A DNA stretch of 38,435 bases from Lactiplantibacillus fabifermentans DSM 21115 (GCF_000498955.2 NZ_AYGX02000177.1:1-38435), one strand, 5' to 3'. Shown: positions 8,277 through 17,191, counted from the first letter of the stretch. The notes: generated by a model from the sequence alone, not told the origin. A program made the numbers and translations.

Positions 8277-9596
8277 TCAGTCTTCCATTTTAAAATATGC
8301 CCGCACGTCCGAAATAAAGTATAACGATCCGGTCAGCAATAACACATCTTCACTAGACATTTCGCTAGTAACTTGCATCAACGCTGCCTGCCAATTGCTA
8401 AAAATTGGCGCGTCATAGTTGGTTGGCAACTCACTTTCCAACGTATCCGGATCCGTTGACGGCCGCTTAGCGTTGGGACCCGCAAATTGAGTCAACACTA
8501 AATGCACATTCGGCACTTGCGCCAACGTTTGAATCATCTGGGCATGTTGCTTATCCGCTAACACCGCAAAAATCACATACACATTTTGTTGGCCAAACCG
8601 TTCTTTGAGCGTCGTCGCCAGTTCGGTCACGGCCGGTTCATTATGGGCGCCATCAATCATGATTAGGGGGTCATCGTTCAAGCGTTCCAACCGGCCCGGC
8701 CAATTGACCCCCGCTAGCGCCCGCTTAACATCCCGAATCGCCACCGGAATCCCCGTCTGTTGATGATAGTTCAAGTAGGCCGCTAACGCCACGGCAGCGT
8801 TATCCACTTGATAATCGCCGAGTAATGGCGTCGTCAAATCTTTGAAATGGTCATCGGGACCGTCAAAGTTAAACCGTTCTTGCCAGCCTTGTGGTGGTAA
8901 CAGCTTCGTCGTAAAATCCGTCCCCAACGTTTGCAACGGTGCCTGTTGGTCGGCGGCAGTTTCAACCATCACCGTTTGCGCTTCAGCCGGTAACTTACCG
9001 ACAACCACTGGTACGTTCGGCTTAATAATCCCGGCTTTTTGCGTGGCAATCGCCGTCAAGGTATCACCTAAAATCTGCATGTGGTCATAACCAATCGTCG
9101 TAATCACGCTAACTTGCGGCGTCCACACATTGGTCGAGTCATACAACCCACCGAGACCCACTTCAATCACCGCGACATCAATCGGTTGCGTCGCAAAATA
9201 CAAGAACATCATCGCGGTAATAATTTCAAATTCAGTTGGCCCACCAGTCGGTAATTCCGCGTCCAACTTCGCAACCACTGGCTTGATTTGGTCAACCAAA
9301 GCCACCAAGTCATCATCACTAATCGGTTCGCCGTCGACACTAATCCGTTCATTAAAGCGGGTAATAAATGGCGACGTAAAGGTCCCCACCGTTAAGCCAT
9401 CGGCCATCAGTAATTCGCGTAAATTAGCGACAGTTGACCCTTTCCCATTAGTCCCGGCCACATGAATGCCATGAACCTTTAATTGCGGATCACCAAGTTC
9501 TTTTAAAAAGCGTTGCATGCGCTGCAACGTCGGAATCTTCTTAAACTGTGTGCGGCCATGAATAAACGCCAAAGCCGCATCGTATGCATTACTCAA
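8277..9596 (-). CDS. folC: Folylpolyglutamate synthase / dihydrofolate synthase
   Basis: FolC, 439 residues, adds glutamate to (dihydro)folates in an ATP-dependent, Mur-ligase-like reaction. The P-loop HVAGTNGKGST lies at 45-55, with TSPFITRFNERI and IMIDGAHNEPA further on. I choose TTG 9596: it follows AGAGGGAG at nine bases and gives the family's usual N-terminus (SNAYDAALAFIHG). The frame stays open 150 bases further upstream, but that stretch is a palindromic intergenic element, not protein. Confidence 0.93.
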   Translation of the reverse strand: MSNAYDAALAFIHGRTQFKKIPTLQRMQRFLKELGDPQLKVHGIHVAGTNGKGSTVANLRELLMADGLTVGTFTSPFITRFNERISVDGEPISDDDLVALVDQIKPVVAKLDAELPTGGPTEFEIITAMMFLYFATQPIDVAVIEVGLGGLYDSTNVWTPQVSVITTIGYDHMQILGDTLTAIATQKAGIIKPNVPVVVGKLPAEAQTVMVETAADQQAPLQTLGTDFTTKLLPPQGWQERFNFDGPDDHFKDLTTPLLGDYQVDNAAVALAAYLNYHQQTGIPVAIRDVKRALAGVNWPGRLERLNDDPLIMIDGAHNEPAVTELATTLKERFGQQNVYVIFAVLADKQHAQMIQTLAQVPNVHLVLTQFAGPNAKRPSTDPDTLESELPTNYDAPIFSNWQAALMQVTSEMSSEDVLLLTGSLYFISDVRAYFKMED

Positions 9597-9638
9597 TAGT
9601 AGGTACTCCCTCTTATGTTGGTTATAGTTGTCCGCTAC

Positions 9639-9786
9639 GTCCGTCAGCTTGGCCACGTGGTGAGCAAAGTGCGGTCTGGAACCTCGCTTGGCAGCCGCAA
9701 CCCACGTCTCCCAAGAGGTCCGCAAAGTAAGGCGGCAAAAACACACCGCCTAACATTGCCGACATGGCGTAGCCAATCTAACGGAC
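9639..9786 (-). repeat. Multibranched palindromic element, copy 10 (upstream of folC)
   Basis: Member of the recurring intergenic family. Outer arms GTCCGTCAGCTTGGC (from 9639) and GCCAATCTAACGGAC (to 9786) pair with a few wobbles. In element orientation (minus) there is hairpin A (AGGCGG/CCGCCT), hairpin B (CTTGG/CCAAG) and a weakened hairpin C whose loop keeps ACCGCACTTTG. At 148 bp it is shorter than the others. It lies 43 bases upstream of the folC start. Confidence 0.75.
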
Positions 9787-10108
9787 TCCGCTAATGCTTG
9801 CAAAAATTTCATTAACTTGTCATTCATGTAACTCACTGCAATTAATTAAAAAGTGGTATTTTTGTTCTCATCTATTTTAGAATAAGTCCCCTAGTAATTG
9901 CTAGTGATAGTTAGGTATTCATTGATTAATCAATGCTCTGCATGGTCATTCAACATATAATCACGCACTTACATGTTCCTCGTCGCAATTGCTCAACGCT
10001 GACAACTCAATCCGTTAAAAAAATTAGCACAGCCGAATGCCCCACCACAAATGGGTACAACCACCCAATCGAATTAGATTGTCATCATTCTTGTTGAAAA
10101 ACAATCTA
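9787..10108. other. Gene-free AT-rich spacer between elements
   Basis: No recognised gene. It probably holds the folC promoter (a TAAAAT-like -10 near 9872-9880 on the minus strand) and a 25-codon minus-strand frame (9827-9750). The inverted repeat AGATTGT/ACAATCT (about 10077-10107) abuts the left end of the next palindromic element. Confidence 0.35.
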
Positions 10109-10289
10109 GCTGCCAGCCGACCGTAATGGAAGCCGACATGCAGGTGGCGTTAACGGGATTGGGCTACATCCCGTTTACACCACGGACGTCTTTTGAGACT
10201 TAGGTTTTAGGCTCAAAAGCGAGGTCCAAGACCGCTTCTCAGGCTTGGACCGGTCCCCATGGCAGCTGGAATTACGGTCAGCTGGCAGC
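10109..10289 (+). repeat. Multibranched palindromic element, copy 1
   Basis: Complete 181-bp copy. Outer arms: GCTGCCAGC then GACCGTAAT, matched by ATTACGGTC then GCTGGCAGC. Inside, in order: hairpin A (10144-10183), hairpin B (CTTTTGAG 10190-10197 with CTCAAAAG 10212-10219) and hairpin C (GGTCCAAG 10223-10230 with CTTGGACC 10244-10251, loop ACCGCTTCTCAGG). The right end continues as CGGCAAC. It lies just beyond the valS terminator. Confidence 0.9.
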
Positions 10290-10308
10290 GGCAACAATGC
10301 TACCCAAT

Positions 10309-10340
10309 GAAAAAAGCCCACGAACAAAATGTTCGTAGAC
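10309..10340 (-). terminator. valS: valS terminator
   Basis: On the minus strand GTCTACGAACA (10340-10330) pairs with TGTTCGTGGGC (10326-10316), followed by a U run (A run 10309-10315). It is 17 bases beyond the valS stop codon. Confidence 0.9.
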
Positions 10341-10357
10341 TCTTTTCGTAAAACTGA

Positions 10358-13027
10358 TTATGCTTGGGCCTTGATATCGGCTAACCGTTGTTTCGTTGCG
10401 GCTAACTTCGTCTCGTTGTCAGCGAGCTTTTCTTTTTCGCTGTTAACAACATCTTCAGGCGCATTTGAAACAAAGCGTTCGTTCCCTAATTTCTTAGTAG
10501 CCCGCGTCACTTCAGCTTCAAACTTTTGTTGTTCTTTTTCAAGTTTGCCGATTTCTTCGTTCAAGTCGACTAATTCTGCTAATGGAATGTAAACTTCCGC
10601 ATCACTAATCACTTGCGTCATCGCTAACTTCGGTGCGGTAACATCGGCACCGATGGATAACGTCTTCGGATGGGCAAACCGTTGAATATAATCTTCATTG
10701 GTCTTTAAGACCGTTTGGAGATGTTCATTGTCGGACTTGATTAACAAGTCAACTGCCGATGACATCTTCGCATTAGCTTCGGCCCGAATACTCCGAACGG
10801 CCGTGATTAATTCAATCAAGGAAGCCATATCACTTTCAGCGGCTGGGTCATCAAATTCCGGATGGTCAACTGGGTAATCAGCGACCACTAAGGACTTGCC
10901 CACGTGTGGCATTGATAACCAGATTTTTTCAGTAACGAATGGCATGATTGGTTGTAATAAGCGCAAGATTTGGTCTAAGACATAGGCTAAGACATTTTGC
11001 GTGTTGGCCTTGGCTTTAGCATCGTCGCCCGTCAAGACTTCCTTACTCATTTCAATATACCAGTCACAAAAGTCGTTCCAGATGAAGTTATAAAGGGCCC
11101 GACCCGCTTCACCAAAGTCAAATTTATCAAAGGTGGTCGTCACTTGTTTAACCGTTTCGTTCAAGCGGCTTAAAATCCACTTGTCAGCTAATGTCCATTC
11201 AGACTGCGCTGGTAAGACTGGTTTTTCCATATCACCTAAGTTCATGATGACGTAACGACTGGCATTCCAAATCTTGTTAATGAAGTTCCAAGCCGCATCC
11301 ATCTTCGTATAACTGAAGCGGACATCTTGCCCGGCAGTTGAGCCATTTGATAAGAACCAGCGCAACGCATCAGCACCGTACTTCTTAATAACGTCCATCG
11401 GGTCAATCCCATTACCAAGGGACTTACTCATCTTAACACCGTGTTCATCACGAATTAAGCCGTGTAACAAGACGTTTTTGAATGGTCGCCGACCGGTAAA
11501 TTCAAGGCTTTGGAAAATCATCCGTGAAACCCAGAAAGGTAAGATATCATAACCGGTAACTAACGTATTCGTTGGGAAGTAACGCTTAAAGTCTTCAGCG
11601 TTTTCATCCGGCCAACCCATCGTTGAAAATGGCCATAAGGCACTTGAGAACCACGTGTCCAAAACATCGGGATCTTGTTCCCAATTTTCAGGGTCCTTAG
11701 GCGCATCGACACCGACATAAGTTTCCCCAGTGGTCTTGTTATACCAAGCTGGAATCCGATGACCCCACCAAAGTTGCCGTGAGATAACCCAGTCATGAAT
11801 GTTTTCCATCCATTGCTTGAAGGCATCTTCAAAACGTTTTGGTACAAAGTTAACGGCATCGTCGCTATCTTGGTTCTTCAACGCTTGTTCTGCTAACGGC
11901 TTCATCTTCACGAACCATTGCGTCGATAAGCGAGCTTCAACTTGTACGTCCGTCCGTTCTGAATGCCCAACACTATGGACGATTGGGTCAATCTTCAACA
12001 TTAAGCCTTGATCTTCCAAATCTTTGACCATCGCTTTACGCGCAACGAAACGGTCCATCCCTTCGTACTTACCCGCGTTGGCGTTCATGGAGGCGTCGTC
12101 ATTCATCGTGTTGATGCGTTTCAAGTCATGACGGTTCCCGACTTTAAAGTCATTAGGGTCATGAGCTGGCGTAATCTTAACCATCCCAGTCCCAAATTCA
12201 GGGTCAACGTAAGCATCAGCGATAATTGGAATCTTGCGGTCCGCGAGTGGCAAAATAACTTCTTTACCAACTAATTCCTTATAGCGATCATCACTTGGGT
12301 TAACCGCTACGGCCGTATCACCCATCATCGTTTCGGGACGGGTCGTCGCAATTTCGATGTAATGTTTGCCATTAAACGTGTAATCTTTGTCGGCAAAGGG
12401 GTACTTAACATGGTAAAAGGCACCCTTGTCATCTTTATGGATAACTTCAATGTCTGATAAAGCGGTCCGCGCTTGCGGATCCCAGTTGATGATATATTCA
12501 CCACGATAAATCAACCCTTTGTTGTATAAATCAACAAAGACTTTCTTAACTGCGTCAGATAAACCTTCGTCCATCGTGAAGCGTTCACGTGAATAGTCTA
12601 ACGATAAGCCCATCTTCGCCCATTGTTGTTTGATGATGCTAGCGTACTCGTCTTTCCAATCCCAAACTTGTTGCACGAATTTTTCCCGACCTAAGTCGTA
12701 ACGGCTAATGCCTTGTTCGCGTAATTTAGCTTCAACCTTAGCTTGAGTCGCAATCCCGGCATGGTCCATCCCTGGTAACCAGAGCGTGTCAAAACCTTGC
12801 ATCCGCTTTTGACGAATAATAATATCTTGTAACGTCGTGTCCCAAGCATGGCCTAAATGCAACTTACCCGTAACATTTGGCGGTGGAATCACGATTGAAT
12901 ACGGTTTGGCTTTTTTGTCGCCCGAAGGCTTGAATAAATCTTCGTCTAACCAAGTTTGGTACCGGCCTTGTTCAACCGCGGTCGGATCATATTTGGTAGG
13001 CATATCAGTCGTTGGTTCGTCTGACAT
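10358..13027 (-). CDS. valS: Valine-tRNA ligase
   Basis: ValRS, 889 residues, class Ia. The HIGH-type motif is HLGHA (57-61, after PPPNVTGKL) and KMSKS begins at residue 532. The insert with [15 protein letters not shown] belongs to the editing domain, and the C-terminus is the usual coiled-coil arm rich in Glu and Lys. The ATG at 13027 is eight bases after AGGATG; an ATG three codons earlier overlaps that site. Expression is governed by the T-box leader just upstream. Confidence 0.98.
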   Translation of the reverse strand: MSDEPTTDMPTKYDPTAVEQGRYQTWLDEDLFKPSGDKKAKPYSIVIPPPNVTGKLHLGHAWDTTLQDIIIRQKRMQGFDTLWLPGMDHAGIATQAKVEAKLREQGISRYDLGREKFVQQVWDWKDEYASIIKQQWAKMGLSLDYSRERFTMDEGLSDAVKKVFVDLYNKGLIYRGEYIINWDPQARTALSDIEVIHKDDKGAFYHVKYPFADKDYTFNGKHYIEIATTRPETMMGDTAVAVNPSDDRYKELVGKEVILPLADRKIPIIADAYVDPEFGTGMVKITPAHDPNDFKVGNRHDLKRINTMNDDASMNANAGKYEGMDRFVARKAMVKDLEDQGLMLKIDPIVHSVGHSERTDVQVEARLSTQWFVKMKPLAEQALKNQDSDDAVNFVPKRFEDAFKQWMENIHDWVISRQLWWGHRIPAWYNKTTGETYVGVDAPKDPENWEQDPDVLDTWFSSALWPFSTMGWPDENAEDFKRYFPTNTLVTGYDILPFWVSRMIFQSLEFTGRRPFKNVLLHGLIRDEHGVKMSKSLGNGIDPMDVIKKYGADALRWFLSNGSTAGQDVRFSYTKMDAAWNFINKIWNASRYVIMNLGDMEKPVLPAQSEWTLADKWILSRLNETVKQVTTTFDKFDFGEAGRALYNFIWNDFCDWYIEMSKEVLTGDDAKAKANTQNVLAYVLDQILRLLQPIMPFVTEKIWLSMPHVGKSLVVADYPVDHPEFDDPAAESDMASLIELITAVRSIRAEANAKMSSAVDLLIKSDNEHLQTVLKTNEDYIQRFAHPKTLSIGADVTAPKLAMTQVISDAEVYIPLAELVDLNEEIGKLEKEQQKFEAEVTRATKKLGNERFVSNAPEDVVNSEKEKLADNETKLAATKQRLADIKAQA

Positions 13028-13049
13028 ATGGGGCACATCCTTTCTTATT

Positions 13050-13306
13050 TTGGTACGAAAAAAGTCCGTTCATCCTAAATACTTAGGACGAATGGACTCG
13101 CGGTACCACCTAATTTCAAAGTCCGGGAAACCCCGACTTTGCACTTCAACAAGTTTGTTAACGAACGGTGTATCCCGTCCGGCTCACCCTACTATGAGTT
13201 CAGGTAAACAGCTCGCAAGCTACCTTCATTTGACGGCCATCGAAAACTCGCAACCCCGTTTTCTTTCTGGAGATGGGAATGTCAAACTACTCTCTTGCTC
13301 ATTGCT
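13050..13306 (-). promoter_or_regulatory. T-box leader of valS (Val specifier GTA)
   Basis: Minus-strand T-box. The specifier loop shows AGTA opposite GAA, flanked by the helix GTTTGAC/GTCAAAT; after GAAG comes GTA (13223-13221), a valine codon, then CTTGC pairing with GCAAG. The T-box core is TGGTACCGCG (about 13110-13101). The terminator stem GTCCATTCGTCCTAA / TTAGGATGAACGGAC (about 13069-13099) is followed by a U run. Uncharged tRNA-Val would raise valS expression. Confidence 0.93.
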
Positions 13307-13312
13307 AGACTT

Positions 13313-13341
13313 ATTGTAATGAATATCCGTGGCGCCGTCAA
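13313..13341 (-). promoter_or_regulatory. valS: valS promoter
   Basis: TTGACG (13341-13336), a 17-base spacer, TACAAT (13318-13313) on the minus strand, placed right after the tpx stop codon and giving a leader of about 270 bases. Confidence 0.85.
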
Positions 13342-13344
13342 TGT

Positions 13345-13839
13345 TTATTCGAATTGTTTTAAGGCGTCTAAAGCCGCCACGTAATTTGGTTCGTTGGTTA
13401 ATTCAGGGACAATTTCGTGATAAACAATCTTCCCATCGGCATCGGCCACGTAGATTGCGCGGGTCAAAGTACCGTTATTTGGTAAGTACAAGTTGGTGGC
13501 ATAGCCAAAAGAAAGTTCCTCATCGGAAACGACCGTCAAGTTCTTGACGCCTTCCTTAGCACACCAGCCGGCTTGATCCGCAATCGAGTTGTTAGATACT
13601 GCGATAAATTGAACTTGTGGATATTGGTCCGCTTGTTGGTTAAACTTGCGTGTTTGAATCGAGCAAACCCGCGTATCAATGTCCGGCATCACGCTGATTA
13701 AAACTGGCTTGCCCAATAAATCTTTGGTCTTAAGCTTGTCCTCGTGCGTCGTAAATACTTTAAATTTTGGTAATTGGTCGCCATCTTTTAATGGTTCCCC
13801 AACTAAATCTAACGGCTTATCATGAAATAATACTTGCAC
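13345..13839 (-). CDS. tpx: Thiol peroxidase Tpx
   Basis: Atypical 2-Cys peroxiredoxin, 164 residues, cytoplasmic, reduces hydrogen and alkyl peroxides with thioredoxin. The peroxidatic Cys59 sits in the family motif MPDIDTRVCSIQTRKFN and the resolving Cys93 in GWCAKEG. Start chosen at GTG 13839, eight bases after GAAGGGG; an earlier GTG at 13848 overlaps the ribosome binding site. It appears monocistronic, with valS starting its own transcript downstream. Confidence 0.95.
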   Translation of the reverse strand: MQVLFHDKPLDLVGEPLKDGDQLPKFKVFTTHEDKLKTKDLLGKPVLISVMPDIDTRVCSIQTRKFNQQADQYPQVQFIAVSNNSIADQAGWCAKEGVKNLTVVSDEELSFGYATNLYLPNNGTLTRAIYVADADGKIVYHEIVPELTNEPNYVAALDALKQFE

Positions 13840-13972
13840 ACCAAACACCCCTTCGATAACTTAATTAAGCTGACGTTTCACTAGCCAAACTAGTATGCTA
13901 CAAATGTACCGCAAACTCGTTTTTGTCGCAAATGATAGCCTTGCCAATTTTGGGAGTTATGGGTTAGTTGCC

Positions 13973-14147
13973 GCAGTTGGCTGACCGTAATTCCATCGTC
14001 TTGGGACCGGTCCAAGCCTGAGAGGCGGTCTTGGACCTCGCTTTTGAGCCCGAGGCCCAGGTCTCAAAAGGCGTCCGTGGTGTAAACGACCAAAAAACGG
14101 TCGTTAACGCCACTTTCAAAACGATTCCATTACGGTCAGCCAATTGC
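13973..14147 (-). repeat. Multibranched palindromic element, copy 2 (upstream of tpx)
   Basis: A 175-bp copy in reverse orientation. Its 19-bp outer arms (13973-13991 and 14129-14147) match with one wobble. Going along the plus strand the hairpins appear as C (GGTCCAAG 14009-14016 with CTTGGACC 14030-14037), B and A (GTGGTGTAAACGACC with GGTCGTTAACGCCAC). The conserved end TTGCCG flanks its left side. It lies about 130 bases upstream of tpx, and copy 5 (same length, same orientation) is similarly placed before another gene. Confidence 0.92.
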
Positions 14148-14465
14148 TACATTCAGCTTAATTACCAAGAAATGTTTAGCATGCGAAAATGGAACAGCAT
14201 ATTCTTAATCATGACTAACGGGCTGATAACAAGCATTTAGAAAGAAGCATCGAAGACATCCGGTAGCGTATGCTAGTAAACCTACACCCGAACGTCACAT
14301 TCATGGCAACTACTATTATCATTCGACCATAGCTCAATCAACAATTCCAATTTAATAATTAGTAGCGCGTAGGAAATTATATTATTAAACTTCACATCCG
14401 TCAGAATACCTTTTTTACAGATATGCTAGCGCTTCAACAAAAGCACCACTACAACACCGTGTTAA
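14148..14465. other. AT-rich gap beside copy 2
   Basis: No gene recognised. The first 130 bases resemble, with gaps, the sequence that follows copy 5 (36689-36835), best in the part containing AAAGAA, ACATC and GCGT. The remainder up to the acetyltransferase promoter shows nothing I can name. Confidence 0.4.
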
Positions 14466-14495
14466 TTGACAGACACGGAACGAACTTGCTAAACT
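14466..14495 (+). promoter_or_regulatory. Promoter of the acetyltransferase gene
   Basis: A perfect TTGACA (14466-14471), an 18-base spacer ending in TGC, and TAAACT (14490-14495). It would start an mRNA near 14502 with a 145-base leader that contains a short peptide frame and alternative hairpins. Confidence 0.8.
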
Positions 14496-14545
14496 ACCGT
14501 TGTGGTTATCACACCACTACTTATTTATTTTAGGAGAAATGCCAT

Positions 14546-14575
14546 ATGTTAACGAAAATTGTGAGCGCGGTTTAA
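14546..14575 (+). CDS. Nine-residue leader peptide MLTKIVSAV (candidate)
   Basis: ATG 14546 lies nine bases after AGGAG (14532-14536) and opens a nine-codon frame, MLTKIVSAV, ending at TAA 14573-14575, just where the leader hairpins begin. The good ribosome binding site and the position suggest a regulatory leader peptide rather than a product. An alternative ATG at 14539 gives a 29-residue frame through the hairpins, but it sits only two bases from AGGAG. Confidence 0.4.
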   Translation: MLTKIVSAV

Positions 14576-14640
14576 TCGGGAGGTTTGTCCGATTAACGCG
14601 TACTAACCTCCCGGATGGTTGTCACTAACGACTTCGGAGG
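14574..14640 (+). promoter_or_regulatory. Alternative hairpins in the acetyltransferase leader (candidate attenuator)
   Basis: CGGGAGGTT (14577-14585) is perfectly complementary to AACCTCCCG (14605-14613). Two competing pairings exist: AATCGG (14574-14579) with CCGATT (14589-14594), and CCTCC (14607-14611) with the gene's own ribosome binding site GGAGG (14636-14640). There is no U run, so translation rather than transcription would be controlled. Confidence 0.5.
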
Positions 14641-14647
14641 AAAAAAC

Positions 14648-15331
14648 ATGATCTATTTAAATCAAACTGATCCAACCACTAACGAACACTTAATTATTCG
14701 TAATGAAACCCCTGACGACTATCTAGCCGTCGAAGCCATGACCCGCGCCGCCTTTTGGAATTTATATATTCCAGGCTGCATGGAACACTATCTTGTTCAC
14801 CAAATGCGTGACACTAGTGATTTTATTGCCCCATTGGACTTAGTATTGACGCGCAACGACCAAATTGTCGGCAACATTATGTACACGAAAGCAACGTTGA
14901 CTGACGAAACGGGTCACGTCAAACCAGTGATTACTTTTGGTCCCATCTGCGTGCAGCCTGGCTATCAACGCCGCGGCTTCAGCAAATTACTGATTAATAC
15001 GTCATTTGAACTGGCCAAATCACTCGGCCATGACACGGTCATCATTTTCGGTATGCCGGCAAACTACGTGGCTCGCGGCTTTCGCAATGGTTACGACTTC
15101 CATGTCGGCTTACCAGGGCCGCAATACCCAACGGCGATGCTCGTCAAAGAACTCGTCCCCCACGTCTTAGATGGACACGACTGGACCTACCAAGAAAGTC
15201 CAGTCATGGAAGTCACCATGGCCAACGTCGAAGCCTTCGACAACACGTTGCCACCGCTCAAGAAAGCTTGGCAGCCGAGTCAGGAAGAATTCAAGATTAT
15301 TAGTCACTCGTTCATTCAAAAAAATGAATAA
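14648..15331 (+). CDS. GNAT family N-acetyltransferase
   Basis: Acetyl-CoA dependent N-acetyltransferase of the YhbS-like group, 227 residues. The acetyl-CoA binding motif is GPICVQPGYQRRGFSKLLI, followed by GHDTVIIFGMPANYVARGF. Substrate unknown; family members acetylate small molecules, proteins or antibiotics. The start ATG 14648 follows GGAGG at seven bases; the frame is open upstream but crosses the leader hairpins. It is alone on the plus strand in a mostly minus-strand stretch, with its own promoter, leader and terminator. Confidence 0.9.
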   Translation: MIYLNQTDPTTNEHLIIRNETPDDYLAVEAMTRAAFWNLYIPGCMEHYLVHQMRDTSDFIAPLDLVLTRNDQIVGNIMYTKATLTDETGHVKPVITFGPICVQPGYQRRGFSKLLINTSFELAKSLGHDTVIIFGMPANYVARGFRNGYDFHVGLPGPQYPTAMLVKELVPHVLDGHDWTYQESPVMEVTMANVEAFDNTLPPLKKAWQPSQEEFKIISHSFIQKNE

Positions 15332-15343
15332 ATAATTTTATTA

Positions 15344-15379
15344 GTACGCTGACAATTGCAATTATCAGCGTACTTTTTT
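15344..15379 (+). terminator. Terminator of the acetyltransferase gene
   Basis: GTACGCTGA (15344-15352) pairs with TCAGCGTAC (15365-15373), extended inward by AATT/AATT, followed by a T run to 15379. Confidence 0.9.
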
Positions 15380-15394
15380 ACTTCTAAGATATCC

Positions 15395-15619
15395 AAACAA
15401 CCCGTTACAACCACTCAGGACAAGGTTATAACGGGTTATTAATTTTTAAGTAAAAACAAACTGGTGGTGACTAGTAATTTTCCCGGCCAAACACCACCGG
15501 CCGCTTAGATGGCGCTTTCTTAATGTTACTCAGTTAGAACGGATACCAATAATCCATTCCGAATAGTGACTAAAATAAATAAGGTGCGACCACCAGATTG
15601 TAGTCACACCCTATTTATT
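15395..15619. other. Hairpins in the convergent gap
   Basis: Two further inverted repeats lie between the acetyltransferase terminator and palindromic copy 3: AACCCGTTA with TAACGGGTT (about 15399-15438), and AATAAATAAGGTG with CACCCTATTTATT (about 15574-15619). Either could help stop transcription in this convergent region. No gene is visible. Confidence 0.5.
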
Positions 15620-15633
15620 CGAAAACCAATTTA

Positions 15634-15820
15634 GTTGTGTGTCAGCGGTAATGGAAGCCGCCGTGCAAGTGTCGTTAGTTCGGCATGCTTTTGGCCGAGC
15701 TTACGACACCGACATCTTTGAAGATTGGCGGGTTGAGCCAAGCTTCAAAGTGAGGTTTGAGACCGCTTCTCAGGCTCGAACCGGTCGCCACGGCGGCTGG
15801 AATTACCGCTGTCGCACAAC
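15634..15820 (+). repeat. Multibranched palindromic element, copy 3
   Basis: Complete 187-bp copy. The outer arms include CAGCGGTAAT with ATTACCGCTG and, inside a small internal loop, GCCGCCGTG with CACGGCGGC. Hairpin A is GTGTCGTTAG...TCGGC with GCCGA...CTTACGACAC, B is CTTTGAAG/CTTCAAAG, and C is GGTTTGAG (15754-15761) with CTCGAACC (15775-15782), one G-T pair, loop ACCGCTTCTCAGG. The right end runs CGGCAACCAAC, 17 bases from the thiI stop. Confidence 0.92.
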
Positions 15821-15836
15821 GGCAACCAACTAAAAA

Positions 15837-17054
15837 CTAAAGTAATTCCGCGAAGACGTCTTCTTGCGCGTTCATGTAGTTTTCGCCTGGTTTGATTTCA
15901 GTGATTTTGACACCGTCTAAGGCGCGTTGCATCAAGCCTTCAACATCGATGCGTTCTTCATATAACCGGGAACGGTCTAACTTAGGATGTGTCTTCGGTG
16001 CCGGTGGCGCAAAGATGGTACAGCAGTCTTCAAATGGCATGATCGATAAGTTATAAGTATCGATATCTTCAGCAATCTTAATGATTTCCGTTTTATCCAT
16101 TGAGATAACCGGCCGTAAAACTGGCAAGGTGGTGACATCATTGATAGCAATCATACTGTCCATCGTTTGTGAAGCCACTTGGCCTAACGATTCACCATTA
16201 AAAATGGCCTTACCGTGACGTTCACGCGTCATGGCATCCATTAAGCGCATCATTAAGCGACGTTGGACGGTCATCAAGTAACCTTCTGGCACCTTTTCTT
16301 TGATTTCTTCTTGGATTTCGGTGAATGGAATTTGAATGAATTTCACACTACCCGAATAGCTAGCTAACGTTGATGCCAATTGCTTGGCTTTCGCTAACGC
16401 TTGTTCACTCGTGTATGGCGGACTGAAGAAATGGACCATTTCCATGTCAACGCCGCGCTTCATACCAAGGTAACCAGCGACTGGTGAGTCAATCCCACCA
16501 GATAGCATCAACATCCCTTTACCGGCAGTCCCGACAGGTAACCCACCGGCGCCTTTAATTGTTTCTGACGATAAGAAGATACCGTTTAAACGCACTTCCA
16601 CACGGATCACGATATCCGGATTTTTCATTTGAACTTTAATGCCATCGACGTGGTCTAAAATTTGACCACCCAACATGTCATTAATTTCGTTCGTGTCGTA
16701 TTCAAACTTGTGGTCCGAACGACGCGTATTGACTTTAAATGTCATCCCCGGTTTGAATTGGGCTTTGACCATTTCAATGGCCGTCGCGTAAACGTCGTCC
16801 ATTTCTTGGGGCACCCGGATACTTGGGGAAAAGTTTTGAATCCCAAAAACGAGTTTCAACCGATCCATGACCCCGGCAGCATCTTCGCCATTTAAGGCAA
16901 TGTGCATCCGGTCACGGTCAGCGTGAACTTTCAATTCGGGGAAGTCGTGCAACGCTTTGCGGACATTACGACCTAAGCTATCAATAAAGTTCCGCCGGTT
17001 TTTACCTTTGGTCGATAGTTCGCCGTAACGCACCATAATTTCAGTGTATTGCAT
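15837..17054 (-). CDS. thiI: tRNA uridine 4-sulfurtransferase ThiI
   Basis: ThiI, 405 residues: N-terminal ferredoxin-like region and THUMP domain (about 60-165), then the PP-loop adenylation domain with SGGIDS (185-190). It adenylates U8 of tRNA and inserts sulfur to form 4-thiouridine. It lacks the C-terminal rhodanese domain of the E. coli enzyme, as do Bacillus homologues that take sulfur directly from a dedicated cysteine desulfurase; that desulfurase is encoded just upstream. Start ATG 17054 follows AAAGGA. Confidence 0.96.
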   Translation of the reverse strand: MQYTEIMVRYGELSTKGKNRRNFIDSLGRNVRKALHDFPELKVHADRDRMHIALNGEDAAGVMDRLKLVFGIQNFSPSIRVPQEMDDVYATAIEMVKAQFKPGMTFKVNTRRSDHKFEYDTNEINDMLGGQILDHVDGIKVQMKNPDIVIRVEVRLNGIFLSSETIKGAGGLPVGTAGKGMLMLSGGIDSPVAGYLGMKRGVDMEMVHFFSPPYTSEQALAKAKQLASTLASYSGSVKFIQIPFTEIQEEIKEKVPEGYLMTVQRRLMMRLMDAMTRERHGKAIFNGESLGQVASQTMDSMIAINDVTTLPVLRPVISMDKTEIIKIAEDIDTYNLSIMPFEDCCTIFAPPAPKTHPKLDRSRLYEERIDVEGLMQRALDGVKITEIKPGENYMNAQEDVFAELL

Positions 17055-17076
17055 TGGGCAGGATTCCTTTCTCAGA

Positions 17077-17191
17077 GTGTGGTGCAAAGCGGGTTGCTAC
17101 CGAGCAGTGCCTCGCTAGGATGTTACTCGGGCGATTTTTCCCGAGTGGCATACTAGCGTTGCACAGCGGAGGTCGCAGCTTTGGACCACAC
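17077..17191. repeat. Two-level inverted repeat between nifS and thiI
   Basis: GTGTGGT-GCAAAGC (17077-17090) pairs with GCTTTGGACCACAC (17178-17191), enclosing a strong hairpin GCTAGGATG...ACTCGGG with CCCGAGT...CATACTAGC (17114-17157). It resembles the larger palindromic elements in style, but lacks hairpins B and C and the ACCGC loop, so I list it separately. It lies inside the probable nifS-thiI transcription unit, 23 bases before the thiI start. Confidence 0.65.

Noticed and set aside
9597-9746. An N-terminal extension of 50 residues on FolC
   Set aside because: The extra sequence translates palindromic copy 10; a TTG with a strong ribosome site at 9596 gives the normal FolC N-terminus.
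14539-14628. A 29-codon leader frame starting at ATG 14539
   Set aside because: It sits only two bases from AGGAG, too close for efficient initiation; the nine-codon frame at 14546 is better placed.
15639-15833. A 64-codon plus-strand frame
   Set aside because: It is a translation of palindromic copy 3.
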